Shown here one piece after another: positions 54,984-63,013 of a DNA stretch of 64,000 nt. The notes below the pieces were generated by a model that saw only the letters and a list, made by a program, of their open reading frames with translations, was not told the origin of the DNA and did not search any database. How positions within the stretch are numbered: position 1 is the first letter of the stretch; each line of letters starts with the position of its first letter. This DNA comes from Arthrobacter horti. Lineage in GTDB: Bacteria; Actinomycetota; Actinomycetes; Actinomycetales; Micrococcaceae. The DNA lies in NCBI RefSeq assembly GCF_030731045.1, contig NZ_JAVALS010000005.1:62001-126000 (forward strand). Reading direction: 5' to 3'. A program made the position numbers and the translations under genes.

Positions 54984-57175
54984 TCGCCGGTGAGTTCCGC
55001 GCGGAGCTCCTCCACCGTGCCGACCGGCGCGTGGCACACCATCTCCCGGCACACGAACGCCCTCGGGCTTCCGTCCGGGGCCGGGCCACGGCCGGCCAGG
55101 AGCGGCACACTCGCGTCCGCCTCGCCGCGCCCCCAGGCGATCGCCACGCCGGGCCGGGCACTTGCATGCGCCGCACCGCGCAGGGCATCCAGTGCCGTCC
55201 CTTCGGGACCCACCAGGGCGACTTCCAGGACGCCGAGGTGCGCCGTCAGCAGCACCGCATTGGCCGTCCCGCCCACCCGTGGCTGGCCGGACGCGGCCTG
55301 CGCGGCCGTCCGGGCCAGACCGACGGCACGGTCCCGGAGCTCCGTCTCCCCCGTGAGTGCGGACAGGGTCAGCCAAGCCGCGGCGAGCACGCCTGCGGGG
55401 GCGGGCGTGGCGCCGTCGTACAGCTCGACGGCGGTGCTGCCGCCGTACGCCGCGCGCAGGGGGTCCAAGGCCTCACCGGTCTGACGGGCATCCTCGTTCA
55501 GGAGCCGGCCGTCATCCAGGAAACCCTGCTCGACGGCGGCCGCGAGCTCGCGTGCCCAGGCGAACCAGGACGCATCGCCCGTGGCCGAATACAGGGCCAG
55601 TGCGGCTTCCAGCCCGTGGGCGTAGTCCTCCAGGAGGCCCGCCACCGCGCCGGGCCGGCCCTCATGGGACACCCGCGCGAGTGTCGCGGAGGCCTCGTCC
55701 CAGTGGACGTCGCGCAGGTACCGTCCCGCGGCCACGGCCCGGCTCACCCATTCGGGCCGGTCCAGGGCGAGGCCGGCCTCCACCAGGCCCGTCACGGCCA
55801 TGGCGTTCCAGGCGGCCACCACCTTGTCATCGACCACCGGCAGCGGCCGCCGCGCCCTGGATTCGAGCAGGGCGAGCCGCGCCGAGTCCAGCAGCGCGCG
55901 GTCCTCGGCGCTGAGCGGCCCGCCAGGGTGCAGGGGTGACCCGAGCGCGGACACGGTGCCCCGCTCGGACACGTGGAGCGCCCGGGCCAGCCGCACGCCG
56001 ACGTCATCACCCAGGACCTCCCGGAACTCATCCAAGCTCCAGACGGCGAAGGCACCCTCCCGCTCGTGCAGGCCGGCGCTCTCCAAACCCGCCCGGCGCA
56101 GCTGCTCCTCAGCCGGCGTGGAGTCCGCGTCCAGGGCGGAGAGGAACGCTCCGGCCGCGGGTCCGACCCCGCGGAGCCCGCCGTCGGCGGATGGCGTGGT
56201 CAGAAATGCGACCAGTTCCTCCGTGGCGGCGACGGCCTCGGACTCGGGATACAGGGCGGCCCACCGCTCACGATGGATAGCCCCTTCCGGGGACCGGAGC
56301 AACCGCAGGTGGCGGGCGTGACCGCGCAGAAGCTGGGCGTTGTCGTAGAGCATCTTCTCGAAGTGCGGGACGGACCAGTCCGCCGTCACCGAGTACCGGC
56401 AGTAGCCGCCGTCCAGCTGGTCACGCAACGCGGAGCGGGACATGGCTGCCAGGGTCCGTGCCAGCACATCCCCCGCGGTCTCAGCGCCGTCCAGGCCGCT
56501 CGCTGCATGGCCGGCCAGGAAGGGCAGCAGTGGGCTGGGCGGGAACTTGGGGGCGGTGCCGAAGCCGCCGTCGGGCGATTCGAGCTCCCCCAGCCGCGCG
56601 ACGCCGGCGCTCAGGGCGGCGGCCAGGCGTGCGCCGACGTCGTCGAATGTCTGAGCGGTGACGCGCACGGGCGAGGCGTAGTCGCCCAGGCCCGCGGCGA
56701 GCTTGGCCGCCTGTTCGGTGACCTGTTCGCGGCGGTCCCGCCAGGCCTCCACCACGGCGGTGAGGATCTGCGGGAAGGATGGGCGCCCCCCGCGCGGTTC
56801 GGGGGCGAAATACGTCCCGGCGAAGAAGGCCCGGCCGTCCGGCAGTGTGAACACCGTCATCGGCCAGCCGCCCTCACCGGTGAGCGCCTGGGTGGCCGTC
56901 ATGTAGACGGCGTCGACGTCCGGCCGTTCCTCCCGGTCCACCTTGATGGCGACGAAGTGCTGGTTCAGGTACGCGGCGACGGTTTCATCGTCAAAGGACT
57001 CATGGGCCATGACGTGACACCAATGGCATGCCGCATAGCCGATCGAGAGGAACACCGGGACATCCCGGCGGCGCGCCTCGGCGAACGCCTCAGGCCCGAA
57101 GACGTGCCAGTCCACGGGCTGGTGGGCGTGCTGGCGCAAGTAGAGGCTGCTCTGTCCGGCGAGGTGATTGGCCAT
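54980..57175 (-). CDS. Thioredoxin-domain protein of the DUF255 (YyaL/SSP411) family
   Basis: A 731-residue cytosolic protein. Residues 1-160 form the DUF255 thioredoxin-like domain, starting NHLAGQSSLYLRQHAHQPVDW, with the CxxC-type pair in AACHWCHVMAHESF (about 48-61) and TGEGGWPMTVFTLPDG. The remainder is an alpha/alpha-barrel like that of glycosidases and epimerases (LDGGYCRYSVTADWSVPHFEKMLYDNAQLL). The function is unknown; a redox role is often guessed. ATG 57173-57175 has TAGCGT 6 nt upstream. It is in the mca/greA neighbourhood, as in mycobacteria. Confidence 0.9.
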   Translation of the reverse strand: MANHLAGQSSLYLRQHAHQPVDWHVFGPEAFAEARRRDVPVFLSIGYAACHWCHVMAHESFDDETVAAYLNQHFVAIKVDREERPDVDAVYMTATQALTGEGGWPMTVFTLPDGRAFFAGTYFAPEPRGGRPSFPQILTAVVEAWRDRREQVTEQAAKLAAGLGDYASPVRVTAQTFDDVGARLAAALSAGVARLGELESPDGGFGTAPKFPPSPLLPFLAGHAASGLDGAETAGDVLARTLAAMSRSALRDQLDGGYCRYSVTADWSVPHFEKMLYDNAQLLRGHARHLRLLRSPEGAIHRERWAALYPESEAVAATEELVAFLTTPSADGGLRGVGPAAGAFLSALDADSTPAEEQLRRAGLESAGLHEREGAFAVWSLDEFREVLGDDVGVRLARALHVSERGTVSALGSPLHPGGPLSAEDRALLDSARLALLESRARRPLPVVDDKVVAAWNAMAVTGLVEAGLALDRPEWVSRAVAAGRYLRDVHWDEASATLARVSHEGRPGAVAGLLEDYAHGLEAALALYSATGDASWFAWARELAAAVEQGFLDDGRLLNEDARQTGEALDPLRAAYGGSTAVELYDGATPAPAGVLAAAWLTLSALTGETELRDRAVGLARTAAQAASGQPRVGGTANAVLLTAHLGVLEVALVGPEGTALDALRGAAHASARPGVAIAWGRGEADASVPLLAGRGPAPDGSPRAFVCREMVCHAPVGTVEELRAELTGD

Positions 57176-57181
57176 GAATCC

Positions 57182-57187
57182 ACGCTA
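57182..57187 (-). promoter_or_regulatory. -10 box of a leaderless DUF255 gene promoter
   Basis: TAGCGT on the minus strand ends 6 nt before the ATG. Confidence 0.5.
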
Positions 57188-57208
57188 ACCCCTCGGACAG
57201 ACAGGGAT

Positions 57209-57484
57209 TCAGTCCTGTGACGGACCGTCCTGTGCCGTGGGCTCCTCGCCCGCGGCCTCGGCGGCGTCGAGCTCCGCCTTCTCCGCCAGCTCACCGCGGT
57301 ACCGCACCCGGCGGATGCGGCGGACCATGTCCACGATCAGGAACGCCATGATGATGACGATGAACGCCGTGGCGATGAAGCCGAGCAGGCCCGGCGTGAC
57401 CATGTCCTGCGTGAGGCCCGGCTTCAGGCCCGGGAGAGGGCTGGGGCTCGGGTCATTGGCAAGTTGCACGAACAGCTGGAACAC
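57209..57484 (-). CDS. Small single-span membrane protein
   Basis: A 91-residue protein. One membrane helix (GLLGFIATAFIVIIMAFLIVDMV, shortened: about residues 32-54), then a basic stretch RRIRRVRYRGEL and an acidic tail, so the C-terminus is probably cytosolic. No known domain is recognised. Its place between mca and the DUF255 gene is the same as that of a small membrane protein in mycobacteria (Rv1083, from memory), so it is likely a real conserved gene. It starts at GTG 57482-57484 with AAGG upstream; co-transcribed after mca (61 bp gap). Confidence 0.75.
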   Translation of the reverse strand: MFQLFVQLANDPSPSPLPGLKPGLTQDMVTPGLLGFIATAFIVIIMAFLIVDMVRRIRRVRYRGELAEKAELDAAEAAGEEPTAQDGPSQD

Positions 57485-57545
57485 GCTTCACACCTTCGGT
57501 CTGTGGGGAACTGTTCAATTCTACGCCGGATAGAAGAGCGTGGAG

Positions 57546-58451
57546 TCAGCGCAGGCCGGCGAACAGATCGGTCTCCGGCACGGTCTCCCCCAGCCGGGAG
57601 TGGATCAGCACGAATTCCTCGTACGGCCAGATGCGGCGCTGCAGTTCGGCGGGGAAGGCGAAGAAGAAGCCGTCCGGGTCGATCTGGGTCCGGTGGGCGC
57701 GGAGCGCGTCGTCGCGGCGCGGGAACCACTCGCCGCAGTCGATCCGAGTGGTGGGAATGTGCAGCGGCTCGGCCTTGGAGTCCAGCCAGGCGTCGATCCA
57801 CCCCAGGTTCGGGATCTGCAGCCCTTCCTCCCGTGCCGCGTCGCGCAACGCACGCATGCGGGGCAGGCTCATCCCGCAGTCGTAGTAGAGCTTGCTCGGC
57901 TCCCAGGCGGCACCGGTGCCCGGATAGCGGTCCGGGTCGCCGGCGGCATGGTACGCCTCCACGGCCACCCTGTGCGCCATGATGTGGTCGGGGTGCGGGT
58001 AGCCGCCGTTCTCGTCATAGGCGACGACGACGTGCGGCCGGAACGCGCGGACCAGGCGAACCAGCGGGGCTGCGGCGATCTCCAGCGGCTGCACGGCGAA
58101 ACTTCCGGCGGGCAGCGGAGGCAAGGGGTCCCCCTCCGGGAGACCCGAATCGATGAAGCCGAGCCACTGCTGCTGCACGCCGAGCACCTCAGCCGCACGG
58201 TCCATCTCCTGGCGGCGGGCGCCGGCCATGTCCCGTTTGGGGTGCGGCGCCGTCTCCATCCCGGGGTTCTGGATGTCACCGCGGGAACCGTCGGTGCAGG
58301 TGGCCACGAGGACCTCGGCACCCTGGTCCACGTAGCGTGCCATGGTGGCCGCGCCCTTGCTGGACTCGTCGTCCGGGTGGGCGTGAACGAACATGACCCG
58401 GAGGGTCTCCTGAGTGGACGCGTCCGGGACGATGGCGTCGACGACGCTCAT
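57546..58451 (-). CDS. mca: Mycothiol S-conjugate amidase
   Basis: A 301-residue zinc amidase of the LmbE/PIG-L fold. It cuts mycothiol S-conjugates of toxins, giving a mercapturic acid for export, and shows that the host makes mycothiol. VMFVHAHPDDESSKGAATMA (residues about 19-38) carries the AHPDD zinc site; ATCTDGSRGDIQNPG, WLGFIDSGLPEGDP and GGYPHPDHIMAHRVAVEAY (third zinc His) follow. Length and IPNLGWIDAWL block fit Mca better than MshB. ATG 58449-58451 has GGAGG 7 nt upstream; a start at 58481 would add 10 residues without a ribosome site. Confidence 0.94.
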   Translation of the reverse strand: MSVVDAIVPDASTQETLRVMFVHAHPDDESSKGAATMARYVDQGAEVLVATCTDGSRGDIQNPGMETAPHPKRDMAGARRQEMDRAAEVLGVQQQWLGFIDSGLPEGDPLPPLPAGSFAVQPLEIAAAPLVRLVRAFRPHVVVAYDENGGYPHPDHIMAHRVAVEAYHAAGDPDRYPGTGAAWEPSKLYYDCGMSLPRMRALRDAAREEGLQIPNLGWIDAWLDSKAEPLHIPTTRIDCGEWFPRRDDALRAHRTQIDPDGFFFAFPAELQRRIWPYEEFVLIHSRLGETVPETDLFAGLR

Positions 58452-58518
58452 GGGGTGCCTCCTGGCAGGGGCTCGGCCCACCTCCGCGGATCCGCGCGGG
58501 CCGGTGGGTTCAAGGAAC

Positions 58519-58524
58519 TAGAAT
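58519..58524 (+). promoter_or_regulatory. -10 box of a leaderless DUF4307 gene promoter
   Basis: TAGAAT ends 6 nt before the GTG at 58531; the adjacent GTG at 58528 would be only 3 nt away, which decides the start. Confidence 0.55.
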
Positions 58525-58530
58525 GGTGTG

Positions 58531-58974
58531 GTGACGTCGAGCCAGAGTCCAACGCCTGTGAAGTCAAGCCTAGCCAATCGCTACGGCGGCCAGAAGCGTC
58601 CCGTCACACGCAAGACCAAGATCACCCTCATCATTTCCGGCGTCGTCGTGGCGTGCGGTCTCGCCGCTCTGCTGAACGTGAACGTGTCCAACGTCGACAG
58701 CGTGAACTTCAACACCGTGAGCTTCAGCGCCAATGACCCGTCGTTCGCCGAGGTCGACTTCCAGGTCTCCAAGGACCGCACCCATGAGGCCGTCTGCGCC
58801 GTCAAGGCGCTGGACAACCAGTTCGCCGTGGTCGGCTGGAAGTACGTGGACATCCCCGCCAACGCAGCCGATTTCGGAGCCGAGAACGGCCGCACCACGC
58901 AGCAGCGCGTGAGCATCCGCACGGAGTCCCTGGCGGTCTCCGGCGTGGTGGACAGCTGCTGGTCCAAGGGCTGA
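58531..58974 (+). CDS. DUF4307 family membrane protein
   Basis: A 147-residue protein: a basic start with SLANRYGGQKRPVTRKTK, one membrane helix (ITLIISGVVVACGLAALL, about residues 31-48) and an extracytoplasmic domain with EVDFQVSKDRTHEAVCAVKALD. The family is found next to greA and mca in Actinobacteria; function unknown. Of two consecutive GTG codons (58528, 58531) the second matches leaderless spacing. It is divergent from mca. Confidence 0.85.
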   Translation: MTSSQSPTPVKSSLANRYGGQKRPVTRKTKITLIISGVVVACGLAALLNVNVSNVDSVNFNTVSFSANDPSFAEVDFQVSKDRTHEAVCAVKALDNQFAVVGWKYVDIPANAADFGAENGRTTQQRVSIRTESLAVSGVVDSCWSKG

Positions 58975-59036
58975 CACCCTCTTCGCGCTCCGGCGGGCGC
59001 CCATGAACCGGTGGTCGCCGTGAGTCCCATGTGACT

Positions 59037-59064
59037 TTGGTTTATCCGGCCACTTGCCTACACT
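59037..59064 (+). promoter_or_regulatory. greA promoter
   Basis: -35 TTGGTT (59037-59042), 16-nt spacer, -10 TACACT (59059-59064). The leader is about 90 nt and contains no clear hairpin. Confidence 0.5.
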
Positions 59065-59162
59065 GGTCGAATACCTTTTGCCCCGTCGCACTGGTTTGTG
59101 CCTGTCATACAGCGGCCAGTCACGGGGTCTTTGCTTGTCTGTTGATCAAGAGGAGTTCATAC

Positions 59163-59657
59163 GTGTCCACCACCAATGGCGCACCCGCAGCGTGGCTGAC
59201 CCAGGAAGCGTACGACCGTCTCAAGGCTGAACTGGAGCACCTTTCCGGCCCCGGTCGCGCTGAGATCGTCGGGCGCATCGAAGCCGCGCGCCAGGAAGGC
59301 GACCTCAAGGAGAACGGCGGCTACCATGCCGCCAAGGATGAGCAGGGCAAGATCGAGGCCCGCATCCGCCAGCTGACCGTGCTGCTGCGCGACGCCCAGG
59401 TGGGTGCCGCACCCGCCGACGACGGCGTCGTGGAGCCCGGCATGGTCGTCGTCGCGAAGATCGCAGGGGATGAGGAGAAGTTCCTCCTCGGTTCCCGTGA
59501 GATCGCCGGCGGCTCCGACCTGGACGTCTTCAGCGAGAAGTCCCCCCTCGGCGCGGCCATCACCGGCCACAAGGAAGGCGAGACCGTCACCTACACCGCC
59601 CCGAACGGGAAGCAGATCACGGTGGAGATCATCTCCGCCAAGCCGTTCACCGGCTGA
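59163..59657 (+). CDS. greA: Transcription elongation factor GreA
   Basis: A 164-residue factor that enters the RNA polymerase secondary channel and stimulates cleavage of backtracked RNA. The N-terminal coiled coil (WLTQEAYDRLKAELEHL...GRIEAARQEGDLKENGGYHAAKDEQG, residues 11-60) carries the acidic tip DLKENGGYHAAKDEQ; the C-terminal FKBP-like domain ends in the usual TYTAPNGKQITVEI block. GTG 59163 has AGAGGAG 8 nt upstream; upstream in-frame codons lie in the promoter region. A type II palindrome lies after it. Confidence 0.96.
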   Translation: MSTTNGAPAAWLTQEAYDRLKAELEHLSGPGRAEIVGRIEAARQEGDLKENGGYHAAKDEQGKIEARIRQLTVLLRDAQVGAAPADDGVVEPGMVVVAKIAGDEEKFLLGSREIAGGSDLDVFSEKSPLGAAITGHKEGETVTYTAPNGKQITVEIISAKPFTG

Positions 59658-59674
59658 GAATCCGCCTCCCTCTC

Positions 59675-59735
59675 CGCGAGAGTACAGAAGTGGTCGCTTC
59701 CCATCACGGGAGGCGACCACTTCTGTCTTCTCGCG
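59675..59735. repeat. 61-bp intergenic palindrome, type II, copy 1 (upstream of the lipoprotein gene)
   Basis: Arms 59675-59702 and 59708-59735 (CGCGAGAGTACAGAAGTGGT...) pair over 28 bp with three mismatches and a 5-nt loop. Its reverse complement is identical at about 56 of 61 positions to the copy at 60399-60459. It may also end the greA transcript (17 bp after the stop). Confidence 0.9.
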
Positions 59736-59788
59736 AGGTGAATGCGCGACGGCGGGTGAAGGCTCTCGACGGACGGGACCCCGGCGTC

Positions 59789-59794
59789 TAGGCT
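59789..59794 (+). promoter_or_regulatory. -10 box of a leaderless lipoprotein gene promoter
   Basis: TAGGCT ends 6 nt before the ATG at 59801, the same box and spacing as at the second acetyltransferase. Confidence 0.55.
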
Positions 59795-59800
59795 CGGGTC

Positions 59801-60364
59801 ATGTCGGGGGATACAACTGCTGCGACCGCTGGGCGGCGCTTCTTGATCGTTGCTCTGGTCCTGCCACTTCTGGCGGGGTGCTCACCGTTCGAGCCACCGC
59901 CGGACATGGCACCGATGCCGCAGCGCACCGCCGTGTACTCGCCGGCTCCAGGGGCCAGCGGCCCGGCCCTGCCCGCGCCGCCGCCGGCGCCCTCGGACTT
60001 TCCCACCCTGCCGGCTGTGCCCACAGCCGGCCCTGTGGTTATCGACACCTCGAAAGTGGCGCAGAAGGTCATTTTGAAAGTCGACCGCATGACCAAGGTT
60101 TCCTGGCTCGTGCACCTACGGAGCGTGACACAGGGGACCGTGATCTTCACCGTCCAATGCCGGGGAAAGGGTCAACTCACGGTCTCCCTGCACACGTCCG
60201 TGGGGCCGGACTACGGCGTCAGCGGCGATTGCGGCGCATCAGGCGAGCCCGGCACCTTTGCGGGATCCATGCAGACCCCACCGGACGGTGTCATCGACGT
60301 CTCCGTCACCGTTCCGCCCGGTGCCGAATGGGCTCTCCTGGTCACCCAGCCGGCCGGCTCCTGA
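59801..60364 (+). CDS. Putative lipoprotein of unknown function
   Basis: A 187-residue protein with a type II signal peptide: RRFLIVALVLPLLAGC (residues 12-27) with the lipobox LLAGC, so the mature N-terminus is Cys27. A long Pro/Ala linker (about 28-75) leads to a small beta-rich domain with two cysteines (TVQCRGKGQL and SGDCGASG) that could form a disulfide. No known family is recognised. It has a leaderless start. The gene is bracketed by inverted copies of a type II palindrome and sits between greA and ilvA. Confidence 0.75.
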   Translation: MSGDTTAATAGRRFLIVALVLPLLAGCSPFEPPPDMAPMPQRTAVYSPAPGASGPALPAPPPAPSDFPTLPAVPTAGPVVIDTSKVAQKVILKVDRMTKVSWLVHLRSVTQGTVIFTVQCRGKGQLTVSLHTSVGPDYGVSGDCGASGEPGTFAGSMQTPPDGVIDVSVTVPPGAEWALLVTQPAGS

Positions 60365-60398
60365 CCGCACGCGCCAGCCACCCGTCGTCGTACCCCTT

Positions 60399-60459
60399 CG
60401 CGAGAGGACAGAAGTGGTCGCATTCCGTGATGGGAAGCGACCACGTCTGTCCTCTCGCG
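60399..60459. repeat. 61-bp intergenic palindrome, type II, copy 2 (downstream of the lipoprotein gene)
   Basis: Arms 60399-60426 and 60432-60459 (CGCGAGAGGACAGAAGTGGT...) pair over 28 bp with three mismatches and a 5-nt loop. It lies between convergent genes (lipoprotein and ilvA) and may terminate both. Inverted relative to copy 1. Confidence 0.9.
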
Positions 60460-60477
60460 GGGACGAGGGGCGGAACT

Positions 60478-61719
60478 CTAGAAGTGCACCACGATCGGCT
60501 GGAAGCCCTCGGCGCGGAGCGCGTTGAGCACCACTTCGGAGTGTTCGTGGCCCTTGGTCTCCAGGTCCACGGTGATGGACACGTCGCCCATGCTGATGGA
60601 GCCGCCCACGCGGGTGTGGTCTACGCCGGTGACGTTCGCGTCGTGCTCGGCGATGATGCGGGAGATCGTCGCCAGCGAGCCGGGACGGTCGTCCAGGAGG
60701 ATCCGCACGGTCAGGAAGCGGCCCGCGGCGTAGAGACCGCGCTGGATGACCTTCAGCATGAGCATCGGGTCGATGTTGCCACCCGAGAGGATGACGGCCA
60801 CCTTGCCGGGGTTCTCGATCCGTCCTTCCATGAGCGCGGCCACCCCCACGGCGCCCGCGGGTTCCACGACGAGCTTGGCACGCTCCAGCAGGAAGATCAG
60901 GGCCCGGGCCAGGGCGTCCTCGCTGACCGTCACCACATCGTCCACCAGCTCGCGGATGATGCTGAACGGCAGCTGGCCCGGGCGGCCCACGGCAATGCCG
61001 TCGGCCATGGTGGAGACCTTCTTCAGCGGCACCAGGGCGTCGGCGGCCAGCGACGGCGGGTAGGCCGCCGCGTTCTCCGCCTGCACGCCGATCACGCGGA
61101 TCTCGCGGCCCAGCTGCCGCGCGCGCTCCTTGATGGCCACGGAGACGCCGGCCAGCAGCCCGCCGCCGCCCACCCCCATGACGATCGTGTCGACGTCGGG
61201 CACCTGCTCCAGGATCTCCAGGCCGATGGTGCCCTGGCCTGCCACCACGTCCACATTGTCGAACGGGTGCACGAAGACGGCGCCGGAGGCGTCGGCGTAG
61301 CGCTGCGCCTCGGCGAGGGCCTCGTCCACATTGTGGCCGTGCAGGACCACCTCGGCGCCGTGGTCGCGGGTGGCCGCGAGCTTGGGCAGGGCCACACCGA
61401 GCGGCATGTAGATGCGGGCCTTGATGCCCAGTGCCTTGGCCGCGGAGGCGACACCTTGGGCGTGGTTGCCGGCGGAGGCCGCGACGACGCCGCGGGCCTT
61501 CTCCTCGTCGCTCAGCCGGGCCATGCGGACGTAGGCGCCGCGGACCTTGAAGGAGCCGGCGCGCTGCAGGTTCTCGCACTTGAACACCACGTCGCCGCCG
61601 ACCATCCGGGACAGTGCCCTGGATTTCTCGATGGGCGTGACGGTAATGACGCCGTCGAGCAATTCCTGTGCACGGACGACGTCATGGAGCGTGACGGGCA
61701 GGGCTTCAGTGGTCATCAC
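60478..61719 (-). CDS. ilvA: Threonine ammonia-lyase
   Basis: A 413-residue PLP enzyme that deaminates threonine to 2-oxobutyrate, the entry to isoleucine synthesis. KCENLQRAGSFKVRGAY (about residues 47-63) holds the PLP lysine; AASAGNHAQGVA and the phosphate loop VGVGGGGLLAGV (about 175-186) follow. A single C-terminal ACT domain (FLTVRILLDDRPGSLATI onward, about 333-413) suggests allosteric control and is the short-form architecture shared with catabolic enzymes. GTG 61719 or ATG 61716 both lie behind GGAGG; they overlap the upstream exporter gene by 14 or 11 bp. Confidence 0.94.
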   Translation of the reverse strand: MMTTEALPVTLHDVVRAQELLDGVITVTPIEKSRALSRMVGGDVVFKCENLQRAGSFKVRGAYVRMARLSDEEKARGVVAASAGNHAQGVASAAKALGIKARIYMPLGVALPKLAATRDHGAEVVLHGHNVDEALAEAQRYADASGAVFVHPFDNVDVVAGQGTIGLEILEQVPDVDTIVMGVGGGGLLAGVSVAIKERARQLGREIRVIGVQAENAAAYPPSLAADALVPLKKVSTMADGIAVGRPGQLPFSIIRELVDDVVTVSEDALARALIFLLERAKLVVEPAGAVGVAALMEGRIENPGKVAVILSGGNIDPMLMLKVIQRGLYAAGRFLTVRILLDDRPGSLATISRIIAEHDANVTGVDHTRVGGSISMGDVSITVDLETKGHEHSEVVLNALRAEGFQPIVVHF

Positions 61720-62917
61720 TGATGGCCTCCTTGGAATTGATCGGCTGTTCTTCTTGCGTCTCCGTCTCGCCGTCGGCGAGAGGAAGTTCAGGGGTGGCCG
61801 GGACGACGTCGGTCTCCCAGCCGCGGGCGGCGATGAACCGGATGGCGGAGTTCAGGGCCGCCAGGACCGGCACCGCGAACAGCGCGCCGGGGATGCCGGC
61901 CAGGAAGGAACCGGCCGCGACGGCCAGAATCACGCCCACCGGGTGGAGGGAGACGGCCTTGCCCATGACCAGCGGCTGCAGCACGTGGCTCTCCAGCTGC
62001 TGCACCACCAGGACGATCGCCAGCATGATCACGGCGTTGACCAGGCCGTTGGCCACGAGGGCCAGGAGGACGGCCACGGCGCCGGTGACCAGGGCGCCCA
62101 CCACCGGGATGAAGGAGCCCAGGAACACGGCAAGCCCCAGCGGCAGGGCCAGCGGGACCCCGATGATCGCCGCACCCGCGCCAATGCCGATCGCGTCCAC
62201 GGCGGCCACGAAGACCTGGATGCGGACGTAACTCCCCACCGAGGTCCAGGCCTTCCGCCCCGCGCCGTCCAGCGCAGGGCGGGCTTTGCGGGGCGCCAGT
62301 TTCGTCAGGAAGGCCCAGATCTGGCGGCCCTCCAGGAGGAAGAAGATGAGGATGAAGAGGGTCAGGAGCAGCCCGGCGGCGATGTGCCCGGCGCCGCTGC
62401 CCACGCTGAGCGCGCCGGTGAGGATGGCGCTGCTCTGGTTCTGGAGGCTGCCGGTCAGCTGACTCAGGTACTTGTCCAGCTGGTCCGTGGTGATCTGCAG
62501 AGGCCCGTCCTGCAACCACTGCTGGACCTGCTTGACGCCTTCCAGCGCCTGTCCCCACAGCTCCTTGAACCCGGCCGTGGCCTGCCGCCCCACGAAGATC
62601 AGGGTGAGCACGACGACGGCGATGAGTCCCAGCATGGTGATCGCCACGGCGATGCCACGGGGCAGCCGGCGCCGGCTGAGCCAGGCGACGACGGGGTTGA
62701 GCAGTGCGGTGAAGAGCGCTGCCAGGAGGAGCGGGATGAGGAGGAAGCTGACCTTGGAGAGGAGCCAGATGAGCACTCCCCCGGTGATCAGGATGATCCC
62801 GACGCGCCAGGCCCATTCGGCGGCGACGCGGACTCCGTAGGGGATGTCCTCATCAAGCATCCGGCCACGCGTCGGACGGGGCTCCACTGACGTGCCGTTC
62901 TTCGCGGTTCCTGACAT
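61706..62917 (-). CDS. AI-2E family transporter (PerM-like)
   Basis: A 403-residue membrane protein with about eight helices, of the AI-2E/PerM family (exporters of varied or unknown substrates). VGIILITGGVLIWLLSKVSF (about residues 37-56), LNPVVAWLSRRRLPRG (about 72-87), the soluble middle segment, IFFLLEGRQIWAFL and GVPLALPLGLAVFLGSFIPVVGALVTG (about 226-252) are typical. A short acidic tail ends the protein. CAGGAT lies 6 nt before the ATG, weaker than other leaderless boxes. It is translationally coupled to ilvA through the overlap; whether it exports an ilvA-linked metabolite is unknown. Confidence 0.87.
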   Translation of the reverse strand: MSGTAKNGTSVEPRPTRGRMLDEDIPYGVRVAAEWAWRVGIILITGGVLIWLLSKVSFLLIPLLLAALFTALLNPVVAWLSRRRLPRGIAVAITMLGLIAVVVLTLIFVGRQATAGFKELWGQALEGVKQVQQWLQDGPLQITTDQLDKYLSQLTGSLQNQSSAILTGALSVGSGAGHIAAGLLLTLFILIFFLLEGRQIWAFLTKLAPRKARPALDGAGRKAWTSVGSYVRIQVFVAAVDAIGIGAGAAIIGVPLALPLGLAVFLGSFIPVVGALVTGAVAVLLALVANGLVNAVIMLAIVLVVQQLESHVLQPLVMGKAVSLHPVGVILAVAAGSFLAGIPGALFAVPVLAALNSAIRFIAARGWETDVVPATPELPLADGETETQEEQPINSKEAISDDH

Positions 62918-63013
62918 GCATCAATCCTGGCGCAGTGGCACGCTGTTTGGAAAATGCGTTCGCATGGCGGGCGTCCGGCGGACCGGACAGTGGCCCTGCG
63001 GGCACCCTCTCCG

